From Actinomycetes bacterium (GTDB taxonomy: Bacteria > Actinomycetota > Acidimicrobiia > Acidimicrobiales > Bog-793): a stretch of 41,938 nt of DNA. A program made the position numbers and the translations under genes. The stretch is from assembly GCA_021797795.1 (NCBI GenBank), contig JAJZZB010000013.1:1-41938 (forward strand). The letters run 5' to 3'. Below the pieces are notes generated by a model, which worked only from the letters and a program-made list of their open reading frames with translations, did not search any database and was not told where the DNA came from. The first letter of the stretch is position 1, and each line of letters opens with the position of its first letter. Shown piece by piece: positions 1 to 9,389 of the stretch.

Positions 1-48
1 CACGATCGCGAGCCTTTGAGCAGGACGTTCGCGCTGGTCAGCGCCTAT

Positions 49-743
49 TTACCGAAGAAGTTCCAGAGGGTCCGACGGGCAGCTCATCGAGATAGCCCGG
101 AAACTACCGCTAGTGGTGTCCTGGCGATGGTAGGCGAACCGCTCCTGGCGTGCCCCGCTCGAGGTCCTGGCGGCGGGCCTTACGGAGGGCATCGCCGCGT
201 CCTTGGTGTTCGTCGTTCGGCGTGACGTAGTCAGACCGGCATGCAGGCGCACGGAGGGTACTCGGTGTGGACCCGGGTGAGCTCGTGCTCCAAGAGCGCC
301 GGATCACCGATGCGCCCAAGGTGTGGCCACTCGCCCTTCACGTGGCCGAAGAGCGTCTCGATCCACGCCTGGCCGGTCGGGGTGTGGGGGCGTCCATGGT
401 GCTGTGCGACGGCCATGGCGGCCATGAAGTCCTTCGTCGCGTCGCTCTTCACCTGCCGGGTCTTGACGGCCTCGGTCAGCTGCGCGATCTCGGCGCGCGG
501 AGCCTCGGGCGCCCTGTCGCGCTCTTTGGTCGGGCGTCCCGGCTTCGCCGCCGCTGCGGCGAGCACCGCGTCCTTCACCGCCCGGCGGATGTCGATGATC
601 GTGGAGACGTCCACAGTCCACTTGCGGGCCGCTTCGGCGGGGGTGATCTCGCCGGTGGTGATCTGCAAGAAGATCTCGCCCCTTGTCTCCAGGCTCAAGG
701 TCCGCGGACGACGGCGCCCTGCTCCTGTGCTCTCCTCGGCCAC
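49..743 (-). pseudogene. IS3-family transposase remnant: OrfA-like HTH N-terminus joined to the last part of the rve integrase domain, with a frameshifted C-terminus
   Basis: ORF 231..743 has an HTH segment (TPAEAARKWTVDVSTIIDIRRAV) followed directly by the integrase tail HHGRPHTPTGQAWIETLFGHVKGEWPHLGRI...ELTRVHTEY. The expected continuation (RLHAG..., YVTPNDEHQGRGDALRKARRQ) lies in other frames (ORFs 49..252 and 110..319). The bulk of the DDE core is missing. Confidence 0.75.
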
Positions 744-1239
744 TGCATGCTCCCCTCGGTTGGATCGAGGAGCCGGTCAGTCTCGCTTCGTTTCGCGATG
801 GACCTCCCGCGTCGAAGTCAGAAGTAGGACAGCGGTGCCGTTGATGGTGTAGCGCCACTCGCGGGAGTCGTGGCCGAGTCGGCACGGTCGACGGACGAGG
901 CCAGCGTCCTTCGTCTGCCTCACCGGGGGGAGGGGTGTCCAGCGGCCCGAGCGGCAGTGATCCCTATCCGGGGCGACCCGCGACTGCTCGATCGGCTCAT
1001 CGACCTGCTGGGGTGGCGCAGCAATCAACCTGGGCAGCGCGGCCACAGCTGCCGACGCGGGTCAGCGAGCGGCTGACCAGCTGCGATCTTCGCGGCAATG
1101 TCGTCCGACTCGCCAGACGGCGTGCTGGGACAGCGGACTGCCGGGTGACGGCACTCGGTGCGTTCGATAAAGGGAAACGTCGCCGCTGGACCAGTGCTGG
1201 CAGAGCCATTGCGCGGGTGGCTGTCCCCGGTCGCCTCCA

Positions 1240-2679
1240 TCAGGTCCCAAAGAGCACGCCCGGGTTGAGCAGCCCGGCCGGGTCCAACGCCGCCTTTATG
1301 GAGACCATCGCCCGGATGTCGGCTGCCGACCGCGTTAGCCCCAGCCACCGCGCCTTGGCCCGGCCGATCCCGTGCTCGGCACTGATGCTCCCGTGGTGGG
1401 CGGCCACGAGCCGCAGGATCCAGGCGTCGAGCTCGTCGTCGACCGGGGCGGGCCCGATCACGTTGACGTGAAGATTGCCGTCAGCGATGTGACCGAACAC
1501 CACTAGACGGGCGGCCGGGCATGCCTGTGACAGGCCCGCCCGCAGGGCCCGGTCGAAAGGCACAAGCTGCGCGGCGGGCAGGCTGACGTCGAGCTTGTGG
1601 GGGACTCCCGCCGCGGATATGGCCTCGGTTAGCCGCTCGCGATAGGACCACAGGGTCGCCAGCTGCCTAGGTTCCGTGCCGACCGCCACACGCTCGGGGT
1701 CGGCAAGCCTGCCCAGGATCCCGCCCACCTCGTCTACCACGTCGCCGTGTCCGCTCGCCTCGACGAACAGCGTCCATGGCGGGGTCTCCGAGAAGAGGTC
1801 CGGCAGGCCCGTGTGCTCGAGCACCAGTTGGAACCCGCTGCGGTCGACGGCCTCGACTGCGTGAAGCGAGGGCAGCCGCCGGAACAGCTCGGTGGAGAGC
1901 TCTACGGCGCCGCCGAGGTCGTCGCAAGCGCACAGGGCGACGGCGCGCTCCGGCAGCTGCGGCACTAGGCGGAGGCGGAGCTGCGTGAGGATGCCCAGTG
2001 TCCCCTCGCTGCCGCACATCAGTCCCACGAGGTCGTAGCCGCAGTTGTCCTTCACCAGGCCGCCCATGCGCGACACCAATGTGCCGTCGGCGAGCACCAG
2101 CTCGGCCCCGACCAGCTGGGAACGCATTGGCCCGTAACGCAGGACGTGGATTCCGCCGGCGTTGGTGGCCACCATGCCGCCGACGGTGGCGCTGGCGCGG
2201 GCCGCGAGGTCGACCCCGAATGCGAGCCCAGCACCGGCAGCCGCGGCGTGCACGCGATCGAGGGTCACTCCCGCGCCGACCGTCACCTGTGCGGCCGCGG
2301 CGTCCACCTCGCCGACGCGGTCGAGGCGGCGCAGGCTCAGGAGGACGGCCGTGGCGTCGGCCTCCCCGCCTGCGGGAGGCACCCCACCGCCGACCAGCCC
2401 GGTGTTGCCCCCTTGCACGACGATTGGCGTCCCGTGGCGCGCGCAGGTCCTGATGACGGCCGCCGCCTCGGTCGGCGTGCCCGGCCTGACTACGAGGCGC
2501 GCCGGGCCGCCCCACCTCCCCGTCCAGTCGACCTCGTACTGGGCGCGGAGCGCGGGGTCAACCAGCACATGGGACGAACCCACGACGGCGGTGAGCTCGT
2601 CCTGCAGCAGGTCGGAGCGTCCGTCAGCCCACCGCTCAGCCGCCAGCGGTAGCACCTGCCTTGCTCGGTCTTCAGGCAC
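1240..2679 (-). CDS. FAD-linked oxidase, GlcD / D-2-hydroxyglutarate dehydrogenase-like
   Basis: 479 aa; PCMH-type FAD-binding signature (VVRPGTPTEAAAVIRTCARHGTPIVVQGGNTGLVGGGVP...ATVGGMVATNAGGIHVLRYG) and C-terminal GHIADGNLHVNVI...SAEHGIGRAK. Confidence 0.9.
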   Translation of the reverse strand: MPEDRARQVLPLAAERWADGRSDLLQDELTAVVGSSHVLVDPALRAQYEVDWTGRWGGPARLVVRPGTPTEAAAVIRTCARHGTPIVVQGGNTGLVGGGVPPAGGEADATAVLLSLRRLDRVGEVDAAAAQVTVGAGVTLDRVHAAAAGAGLAFGVDLAARASATVGGMVATNAGGIHVLRYGPMRSQLVGAELVLADGTLVSRMGGLVKDNCGYDLVGLMCGSEGTLGILTQLRLRLVPQLPERAVALCACDDLGGAVELSTELFRRLPSLHAVEAVDRSGFQLVLEHTGLPDLFSETPPWTLFVEASGHGDVVDEVGGILGRLADPERVAVGTEPRQLATLWSYRERLTEAISAAGVPHKLDVSLPAAQLVPFDRALRAGLSQACPAARLVVFGHIADGNLHVNVIGPAPVDDELDAWILRLVAAHHGSISAEHGIGRAKARWLGLTRSAADIRAMVSIKAALDPAGLLNPGVLFGT

Positions 2680-2681
2680 CG

Positions 2682-3953
2682 TCAGCGGCCGCGCAGGGAC
2701 TGCTCGAAGATGCTGCGGACAGCCGACTCGTCGACGGGGCGGGGGACGACGGACAGTTGGCGCTGCTGTTTCATGGTGCCGGCCGCCAGGGCAGGGATGT
2801 CGTCGTTGCCGAACCCGAAGGTGCCGATCCCGGCGGGCACGCCGATGTCGGCGAAAAGCTCGCCCAGAGCGGAAGGCAGTGCCTCGGAACCCATTTCGAC
2901 ATCGACGGGTCTGCCCTGCAGCAACGATGCGGCGCGAAGGTGGCGCTCGCGACAGGCCGGGAACGTGAAGCGGAACGAGGCCATGGCCGTGGAAGCGACC
3001 GCCTGCCCGTGCGGCACCATGGGCATCTCAGGGTATCCCGCCGCGCGGTACGAACGGACCTGGCCCGCCACCGGATATGCGTTGGCGTGCGGCAGGTGCG
3101 TGCCGGCATTCCCAAACCCGATGCCTGCGTACGTCGACGCCAGCATCATCCCGCCGCGGGCCGCCAGGTCCGTCCCGTTGACCACTGCTGACCGAAGGTG
3201 CTCCCCCACCAGCCGGATCGCCTCCTCGCACCACCGGTCGCTGATCGGGTTCGACCCACAGAACGCGGCGCGCTTCGCCGGGGACTCGAAGGCCGGACGG
3301 GCGTCGAACGACTTGGCGGTGTAGCTCTCGAGCGCGTGGCTCAGCACATCGATGCCGCATGCCGCGGTCACCTCCGATGGCAGCGACAGCGTGGTGGCCG
3401 GGTCGACCACCGCCATCACCGGACGCAGCCGCGCCGTGCTGATCCCCGCCTTCAGTCGCATGCTGAGCAGGTCCACGACACAGATCGTCGTCGCCTCGGA
3501 CCCCGTCCCTGCCGTCGTCGGCACAGCGATCAGCGGCAGCAGCGGCCTGTCGGGGACCCGCCCCCTGCCGATCGGCGGGGCGACGAAGTCCATTAACGTT
3601 CCATCCTGGGTAACCAGGAGGTTCACTGCCTTGGCGGTGTCGATAGCCGACCCCCCGCCGAGCGCCACCAGCCCGTCCCACGTCCCGCCCCGCGCGAAAG
3701 CCGCCGCCTTGTCGATGCTGTCGTCCGTCGGCTCGACCGCCACCTCGTCGAACACGTCACAGCCGATGCCTGCCGCGCGCAGGATCGCCGCGACCTCGTC
3801 GGCCAAGCCCGTCGCCGCCACCCCCGGGTCGGTTAGCAACAACGCACGCCGCACGCCGTACTGTGCGACATCCCACCCCAGCTCGGCGATCGCCCCGACC
3901 CCGAACTTGATCGGCGGAGCGGCCCACGTGAACACGGTCTCGGTCCTCAACAT
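2682..3953 (-). CDS. Iron-containing alcohol dehydrogenase, hydroxyacid-oxoacid transhydrogenase (ADHFE1/HOT)-like
   Basis: 423 aa; GGGSAIDTAKA, PTTAGTGSEAT, HALESY, HANAYPV...PHGQAVA motifs; N-terminal ETVFTWAAPPIKFGVGAI typical of the HOT branch. Confidence 0.85.
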   Translation of the reverse strand: MLRTETVFTWAAPPIKFGVGAIAELGWDVAQYGVRRALLLTDPGVAATGLADEVAAILRAAGIGCDVFDEVAVEPTDDSIDKAAAFARGGTWDGLVALGGGSAIDTAKAVNLLVTQDGTLMDFVAPPIGRGRVPDRPLLPLIAVPTTAGTGSEATTICVVDLLSMRLKAGISTARLRPVMAVVDPATTLSLPSEVTAACGIDVLSHALESYTAKSFDARPAFESPAKRAAFCGSNPISDRWCEEAIRLVGEHLRSAVVNGTDLAARGGMMLASTYAGIGFGNAGTHLPHANAYPVAGQVRSYRAAGYPEMPMVPHGQAVASTAMASFRFTFPACRERHLRAASLLQGRPVDVEMGSEALPSALGELFADIGVPAGIGTFGFGNDDIPALAAGTMKQQRQLSVVPRPVDESAVRSIFEQSLRGR

Positions 3954-4043
3954 CTGCTCTGTGCTTCCCCTGTCTCGCTGGGCGGTCTTTCGTTCGGTGC
4001 CGCCCCTTGTCCACTGTGACCGCTCCTCGGCCCGTGTGGCTGG

Positions 4044-5582
4044 TCAAGTCGTCTGCACGGGTGCCGAGGCCTCGACCGCCAACACATCGGGGGAGGGGGC
4101 GAGGTGGCCGGCAGCGGCGGGTCCGCCTCCCCAAAGCTGCTCTAGGGACTTCCCCTTTGTCTCGATGCCGAACACAGCGGTGTTGACGATGCCGAGGAAC
4201 GACATGACGATCAGCGGCACCATCGCCATCTGCACTCCCCAGTGGCCGATCATCACAGGGAGCAGGAGCGTCCCCGCCACAGCGCTGAGCCGACCGGCAC
4301 CGGCACAGATGCCGGCACCCGTGCCGCGGATCCTCGTCGGCCACAGCTCACCGAGGAGGAGGTTGTCCGTCGACGCCGGGCCCAGCCACACCGCCAGCTG
4401 CACGAGGGCGAAGAGAGCCAGCAAGAGCGGGACCGCCGGGGGGTAGACGAGCACGTACGTTACTAGCGCGGCGCACACCCCGGCGTACCCCAGGTAGTTC
4501 ACGAACTTGCGACCCTGTCTGTCCACCATGAGAAAGATGAGGGCGATGCCGAGCAGGCCGGCGAGCTGCATCAGGAGGTTGCCGAGGGCATCACCGGAGT
4601 CCGTCTTCGAGTAGCCGACGCTCTTTAGGATGGTCGGTAGGAACACTGATAGCGCGTAGAACGGGGCACCTTCGAACACGTAGTTCAAGAGCCCGTAGGT
4701 GGTGTTGCGCTTGTAGGGGCCGAAGAGCTCGTGCCACGGGCGGTGCCCGGCGGTCCGCGCGCTGTACGCGCCTTGACCGCCGTGCTGCTTGGCAGCCGCC
4801 ACGACGGGTGCGCCCACGGTGACGGCGGCCGCAGCGTCGCGTGGCAGGGGTTGGCCCGTCTCGTCCGGTCGGCCGGCCTGGCTTGTCTGGTCGCGGAGCT
4901 TGTCGATGGCGGCATACGCCTCGGCGTGGCGGCCCTGGGAGGCGAGCCAGCGGGGCGATTCAGTCATCGAGCGCCGAGCTACCAGCACGACGACGGCAGG
5001 GATGGCGCCGCTCGCCAGCATCCACCGCCACGCGTCGGCTCCGGTGGTGTTGAGCAGCACGAACCCGACGGCGAACGACACCAGCTCACCTGACAGCCAG
5101 GCGAGGCCCCAATTGAGGGTGAGCAGCCGTCCCCGGCTCTTGCTCGGCATTGCCTCGGCGATGATCGGCGACGCCAGCGCGTAGTCGCCGCCGATCCCGA
5201 CCCCGAGCAGGAACCTGACCACTCCGAGCTCGATGTAGTTGCGGGTGATGGCGGAGATGAGGGCGAAGACGATGAAGAAGACGACGTCGATGATGAACAT
5301 CATCCGCCGGCCGACCCGGTCGGATATGCGGCCGAAGACGACGGCACCGACAAAGTTGCCGATCAGGATCGCCGACGCCACGAAGCCTACCTGGAAGGTA
5401 CCCATGTGGAACTGGCCCTTGAGCTGGAGTAGGCCGAGGGAAATGATCGTGATGTCGTAGCCGTCGAGGAAGACGCCGCTGATCGATAGGAGCAGCAACT
5501 TGCGCTGGCCCCTGCCCAGACGGCGCCCCTCGAGCCGGTGAAACCCACCGTCCCCATCCAGTTGCGCGGTCGTCACGGACAT
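4044..5582 (-). CDS. MFS transporter (sugar / aromatic acid-type, 12 TM)
   Basis: Hydrophobic segments with GYDITIISLGLLQL, GRISDRVGRRMMFIID and LLGVGIGGDYALASPIIAEAMPSKSRGRLL. Start chosen at internal MSVTTAQ; ORF is open to 5654. Confidence 0.85.
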   Translation of the reverse strand: MSVTTAQLDGDGGFHRLEGRRLGRGQRKLLLLSISGVFLDGYDITIISLGLLQLKGQFHMGTFQVGFVASAILIGNFVGAVVFGRISDRVGRRMMFIIDVVFFIVFALISAITRNYIELGVVRFLLGVGIGGDYALASPIIAEAMPSKSRGRLLTLNWGLAWLSGELVSFAVGFVLLNTTGADAWRWMLASGAIPAVVVLVARRSMTESPRWLASQGRHAEAYAAIDKLRDQTSQAGRPDETGQPLPRDAAAAVTVGAPVVAAAKQHGGQGAYSARTAGHRPWHELFGPYKRNTTYGLLNYVFEGAPFYALSVFLPTILKSVGYSKTDSGDALGNLLMQLAGLLGIALIFLMVDRQGRKFVNYLGYAGVCAALVTYVLVYPPAVPLLLALFALVQLAVWLGPASTDNLLLGELWPTRIRGTGAGICAGAGRLSAVAGTLLLPVMIGHWGVQMAMVPLIVMSFLGIVNTAVFGIETKGKSLEQLWGGGPAAAGHLAPSPDVLAVEASAPVQTT

Positions 5583-5624
5583 CGGCCCCTCCCTCCGTCG
5601 GCCCCAGCTGAGGAGCCAGCTCGT

Positions 5625-5640
5625 ATGTAACATGTAGCAT
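5625..5640. promoter_or_regulatory. Candidate GntR-type operator between the MFS gene and gntR
   Basis: Imperfect palindrome ATGTAACATGTAGCAT (12 of 16 positions symmetric) just upstream of the MFS start and 150 bp upstream of the divergent GntR gene. Confidence 0.4.
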
Positions 5641-5790
5641 GTCACTCTGCTCACACTGGGTCAACCCCCGAAAGGGACAGCTGAGGGAACCGCTGGTCCA
5701 GCACCGAACAGGAGCGCAGGCGGGCAGGCAGGCACGCGAGGTGGGCGACGCGACGGACCGAGTAGTACATTCGCCACTGGTGAGCCGCCG

Positions 5791-6501
5791 GTGAGCCCAC
5801 AGGTAGATCTCGTGGAGAAGCACGCCATCGCTGGACTGCACCGGCTCGTGCCAGCGCGGCCGGGCAACGAGCAGATCGTGGACCTGCTGCGACGAGCCAT
5901 CGTCGAGGGGAGCCTGGAGCCAGGCGCCCTATATTCGGTGCGCGAGATCGCGGAGGTGCTCGGAGTCTCACGGACGCCCGTCCGCGAGGCGTTCTTGCAA
6001 TTGGCAAAGGACAACACAGTGCGCTTCGAGCGCAACCGTGGGGTTCGGATCGTAGAGATGTCTCCGCAGGACTTGGCGGAGATCTTCGAGATGCGCGAAT
6101 GGCTTGAGGTGCCGGCCGCGGCACATGCCGCCGAACAGAGGACGGCGGCACAGCTGAGGTCGATGGAAGCATCGTTGGCGACCATGCAACGGGCGGTGGA
6201 GGTCGATGACGAGGCCGCCCTGTGGCGCAACGACCGTAAGTTCCATGACGCGGTGCTGAGGGCATCGGGCAACACGCGGCTGGCGGTCTACGTCGATGGC
6301 CTGCGAGACGTGGTGCTCCGTCGAGACTCCACCACCGTCCGCCATGGGCGGACGCCCGCTGCCATATTGGCCGAGCACCTTCCGATCCTCGAGGCGATCT
6401 CCCGGCGCGATGGCCCCGCAGCTGCCGACGCTATGGCGGCACATCTGCGCGCCACCCGGCAGATCCTGCTCGGCTCCGAGCATCCGCCTGCCGAGGTCTG
6501 A
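5791..6501 (+). CDS. GntR family transcriptional regulator, FCD-type
   Basis: 236 aa; wHTH (LEPGALYSVREIAEVLGVSRTPVREAFLQLAKDNTVRFERNRGVRIV) and all-helical FCD C-terminus (FHDAVLRASGNTRL). Confidence 0.9.
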   Translation: MSPQVDLVEKHAIAGLHRLVPARPGNEQIVDLLRRAIVEGSLEPGALYSVREIAEVLGVSRTPVREAFLQLAKDNTVRFERNRGVRIVEMSPQDLAEIFEMREWLEVPAAAHAAEQRTAAQLRSMEASLATMQRAVEVDDEAALWRNDRKFHDAVLRASGNTRLAVYVDGLRDVVLRRDSTTVRHGRTPAAILAEHLPILEAISRRDGPAAADAMAAHLRATRQILLGSEHPPAEV

Positions 6502-6599
6502 CGGCTCTCGGCGGCCTTGGCGGGGCACCGCCGGACGGGGCCCCATGCCTCGATCGGTCAGGCACGTCACCACCACTCGGGCTTCGGGCACCAGAGCAA

Positions 6600-6862
6600 T
6601 CGTGCTCGCCCGCTACGCCCGCAAAATGCATCCGGCCGATGCCATCGATCACTGGGCCTTCGCGTCGCTCAAGACCTCGCCCGGAGCGCCGGCCTTCTAC
6701 GACCATCGCAGTGCGGCAGGCGACACCCATCACTCCGCGCTCCGACATCTCGGCGACCGTCTCGGTGGCATCCTCCAGGGCTGCCTCGCCACCCACACTC
6801 TCCACAGCGAGACGACCGCTTGGGGCCGTCGAGCAGAGGCCGAACTCACACGAGCTGCTTGA
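6600..6862 (+). pseudogene. IS110/IS116-family transposase C-terminal remnant
   Basis: FYDHRSAAGDTHHSALRHLGDRLGGILQGCLATHTLHSETTAW is the IS110 C-terminal signature; no N-terminal DEDD domain nearby. Confidence 0.75.
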
Positions 6863-6882
6863 CAGTTACTGCCGTGGGATAT

Positions 6883-6913
6883 CTACTCACGCCCGCCCAG
6901 CGGGCGTGAGTAG
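6883..6913. terminator. Strong perfect hairpin, possible bidirectional terminator
   Basis: CTACTCACGCCCGC-CCA-GCGGGCGTGAGTAG: 14-bp perfect arms, 3-nt loop, between the plus-strand IS110 remnant and the convergent GH3 gene; no U-tract. Confidence 0.5.
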
Positions 6914-7035
6914 AGGGCGTCGGGCGTCGGGCGGCGTCTCTGAGCCACCCGTGGGTGGTTTGCCGCGCCGGAGAGCCCACGCACCGCCATGCTGCGAGCG
7001 ACTCGCCGTTCTCCTCGCCGGGTGGAGAGCGGGAC

Positions 7036-8175
7036 TCAGCCGCCCTTCAGGGCGAGGATGCGCCGCACCGAGGCCTGCACCTGCCCGAGCGGGAGCGCCC
7101 CCGCTGCGACCGCCTGCTCGAGGGCCGCCACCGTCGGTTCGAAGTCGCCCGGCGAGGTGACCATCGCCATGTCGGCGCCGGACTCGATGGCCTTGGCGGC
7201 TGCCTCCGGGGCGGTGTAGCCGGCCGCCTGGATGGCGCCGGTGTCCAGGCTGTCGGTGAGGATGACCCCCCTGAAGCCGAGGTGGCGCAGGTAGGCGTAG
7301 GCGGCCGGCTCGAGCGATGCGGGGGAGCTGCCGAGGCCCGGCACGGTGGCATTGCTCATCATGATGACCGGCACGTGCCCCGAGATGGCGGCCTCGAAGG
7401 GCACGAGGTCGCGGTCCTCGAGCTGAGAGAGCGGAGGGACGCGGGCGGGACCGAGGTCGGTGTCGGCGCTCACGTGCCCGAGGCCGGGGAAGTGCTTGCC
7501 GACGGCCAGCACGCCTCCCTCGCGCAGGCCCTCGAGGAAGGCGACCCCGTAGGAGGCGGCCGCCGCCGGGTCCTCGCTGAAAGAGCGCAGGTTCTCTGCG
7601 CCGACGGTCTCGGTCGCCGGGGCGGCGTCGAGGACGGGCGCGAGGTCCATGTCGAGGCCGAGCCGCCTCATCTCCTGCGCCCGTCGGGCGATGAGGCGGC
7701 GCACCTGTGCCGGCGACATGCTGGCGGCCATCTCCCTCGGCCAGGGAACCGCACCGATGACCTCGGAGAGCCGTGCCACTCCGCCGCCCTCCTCGTCGGT
7801 CGAGACGAGCGGGCGCACCTCGGCCGCGGCCACCAGCCGGGCGATGCCGGCGCGGATGGCGGGACCCGAGCCCGCCGGGGGCTGGCCGAACAGGACGAGA
7901 CCCCCCGCCCCGGCGCGCACGGCGGTGGACGACGAGGCGAGGTCGGAGAAGCTTCCGCCCACCATCACGAGCCGGGCGAGCAGCTCCTCCTCGCTCCAGC
8001 CGGCGAGCGACGTGGTCGTCGGCGTGACGGTGGCGGACGGCGGGGCCGTCGTGGTCGAAACGCTCGTCGTGGACGCCTGGGCGCTCGGCGGCGTCCCGTC
8101 GCTCGGCGCCTGACCCGAGGCCGCGCAGCCGCCGAGCAGCCCGACGAGGACGAAGAAGCCGAGAGGGCCGAGCAG
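7036..8175 (-). CDS. Glycoside hydrolase family 3 (NagZ-like beta-N-acetylhexosaminidase), probable lipoprotein; start uncertain
   Basis: LVSTDEEGGGVARL, GKHFPGLGHVSADTDLG and VIMMSNATVPG are GH3 motifs. The track ORF starts at GTG 7968, but the frame stays open upstream and encodes ALLGPLGFFVLVGLLGGCAASGQAPSDGTPPSAQASTTSVSTTTAPP, a lipobox plus Ser/Thr linker. The only near start I see is CTG at about 8175. Confidence 0.8.
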   Translation of the reverse strand: MLGPLGFFVLVGLLGGCAASGQAPSDGTPPSAQASTTSVSTTTAPPSATVTPTTTSLAGWSEEELLARLVMVGGSFSDLASSSTAVRAGAGGLVLFGQPPAGSGPAIRAGIARLVAAAEVRPLVSTDEEGGGVARLSEVIGAVPWPREMAASMSPAQVRRLIARRAQEMRRLGLDMDLAPVLDAAPATETVGAENLRSFSEDPAAAASYGVAFLEGLREGGVLAVGKHFPGLGHVSADTDLGPARVPPLSQLEDRDLVPFEAAISGHVPVIMMSNATVPGLGSSPASLEPAAYAYLRHLGFRGVILTDSLDTGAIQAAGYTAPEAAAKAIESGADMAMVTSPGDFEPTVAALEQAVAAGALPLGQVQASVRRILALKGG

Positions 8176-8203
8176 AGCGCGACCCGGGCGTCCCTCTCCT
8201 GGG

Positions 8204-9166
8204 TCAACCCGGTGCGTGACCGCCCTCCCCGCCGGTCAGCACCTCTGGCTTCCCGCCCACGACGACGAGCGTGTGCTCGAATTGGGCGCTTCGGGCACCG
8301 TCTGGCATGGCGGCCGTCCAGCCGTCGTCCCACAGCCGCGCGCCGAAGGCGCCGGCGTTGATCATGGGCTCGATCGTGAAGGTCATGCCCTCCTCGACGA
8401 GCGTGTCCGCACCCGGGTCGAAGAAGTGAGGGATGGACAGGCCGTTGTGGAAGACCGTCCCGATGCCGTGCCCGGCGAAGGACCGCACCACGCTGAAGCC
8501 CGAGGCCTCCGCCTGGCGCTGGACCGCCCGTCCGATGTCGGAGACCGGGTGGTCGGCTGCGGCGGCGTCGATCCCGAGGGCGAGGCAGCCACGGGTGACC
8601 TCGAGGAGGCGCGCCGACACCGGGTCGAGGGCTCCGACGCCGAAGGTGGCGTTGTTGTCGCCGTGAACCCCCTCGAGGAAGACGGTGAAGTCGGCGTTGA
8701 CGATGTCGTCCTCGGTGAGGGGCCGGTCGTCGGGGATGCCGTGGCAGATGACCTCGTTCACCGACGTGCAGATCGACTTCGGGAAGCCCCGGTAGTCGAG
8801 CGGGCTCGGGTAGGCGCCGAAGCTGGCGCAGGCTTCGTGGGCGACGGCGTCGAGCTCGTCAGTGGTCACCCCCGGTGCCACCGCCGTCCCGGTCGTCTCG
8901 AGCACGGCCGGCGCAACCCGTCCCGCCCGCCGCATCCTCTCGATGGTGGCGGCGTCCTTCACGAACGGCTCGCGCGTCCGCTTCGGCCGGCCGTCCTCGG
9001 CGTAGTCGGGCCGCTCGATCCCGACCGGCACCTGGCGCCGGGGGCTCGTCGCCCCCGGACGCACCGTCTCGCCCGGGGCGCGGTGGCAGCGCTTGAATTT
9101 GCGGCCGCTGCCGCACCAGCACGGGTCGTTCGAGCGGATCGTCACCTCCGCCTCGCCTCGAGCCAT
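8204..9166 (-). CDS. map: Methionine aminopeptidase type I with N-terminal SEC-C zinc motif
   Basis: 320 aa; N-terminal NDPCWCGSGRKFKRCHR; peptidase M24 motifs SICTSVNEVICHGIPDDRPL, GHGIGTVFHNGL, TIEPMINAG. Confidence 0.93.
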   Translation of the reverse strand: MARGEAEVTIRSNDPCWCGSGRKFKRCHRAPGETVRPGATSPRRQVPVGIERPDYAEDGRPKRTREPFVKDAATIERMRRAGRVAPAVLETTGTAVAPGVTTDELDAVAHEACASFGAYPSPLDYRGFPKSICTSVNEVICHGIPDDRPLTEDDIVNADFTVFLEGVHGDNNATFGVGALDPVSARLLEVTRGCLALGIDAAAADHPVSDIGRAVQRQAEASGFSVVRSFAGHGIGTVFHNGLSIPHFFDPGADTLVEEGMTFTIEPMINAGAFGARLWDDGWTAAMPDGARSAQFEHTLVVVGGKPEVLTGGEGGHAPG

Positions 9167-9345
9167 CGCTCCACCTCGGGGCGGAGCCAGAGCTTCGGCC
9201 GTCCGACACCGAGATCGACCACCGGTCGCGGCATGTCGGGGTAGCGGCGCTGGTAGGTGCTGACGCTGTTCGGATGGGCGAGCTTCATGAGCACGGCCAG
9301 CTCCTGGGCGTCCGCCAGATCGTCGGTGTCGACGACGGGACTCAT
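9142..9345 (-). CDS. Small HTH DNA-binding protein (AlpA/excisionase-like)
   Basis: 67 aa: DDLADAQELAVLMKLAHPNSVSTYQRRYPDMPRPVVDLGVGRPKLWLRPEVERWLEARRR; overlaps the map start by 25 bp. Confidence 0.65.
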   Translation of the reverse strand: MSPVVDTDDLADAQELAVLMKLAHPNSVSTYQRRYPDMPRPVVDLGVGRPKLWLRPEVERWLEARRR

Positions 9346-9389
9346 GAGCCTAGTCTAACCCCCTAGACAGCCCCGGCGGGGCGCCGGTG

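Noticed and set aside
6955-8361. 468-aa plus-strand ORF
   Set aside because: Antisense to the GH3 and map genes; composition artefact.
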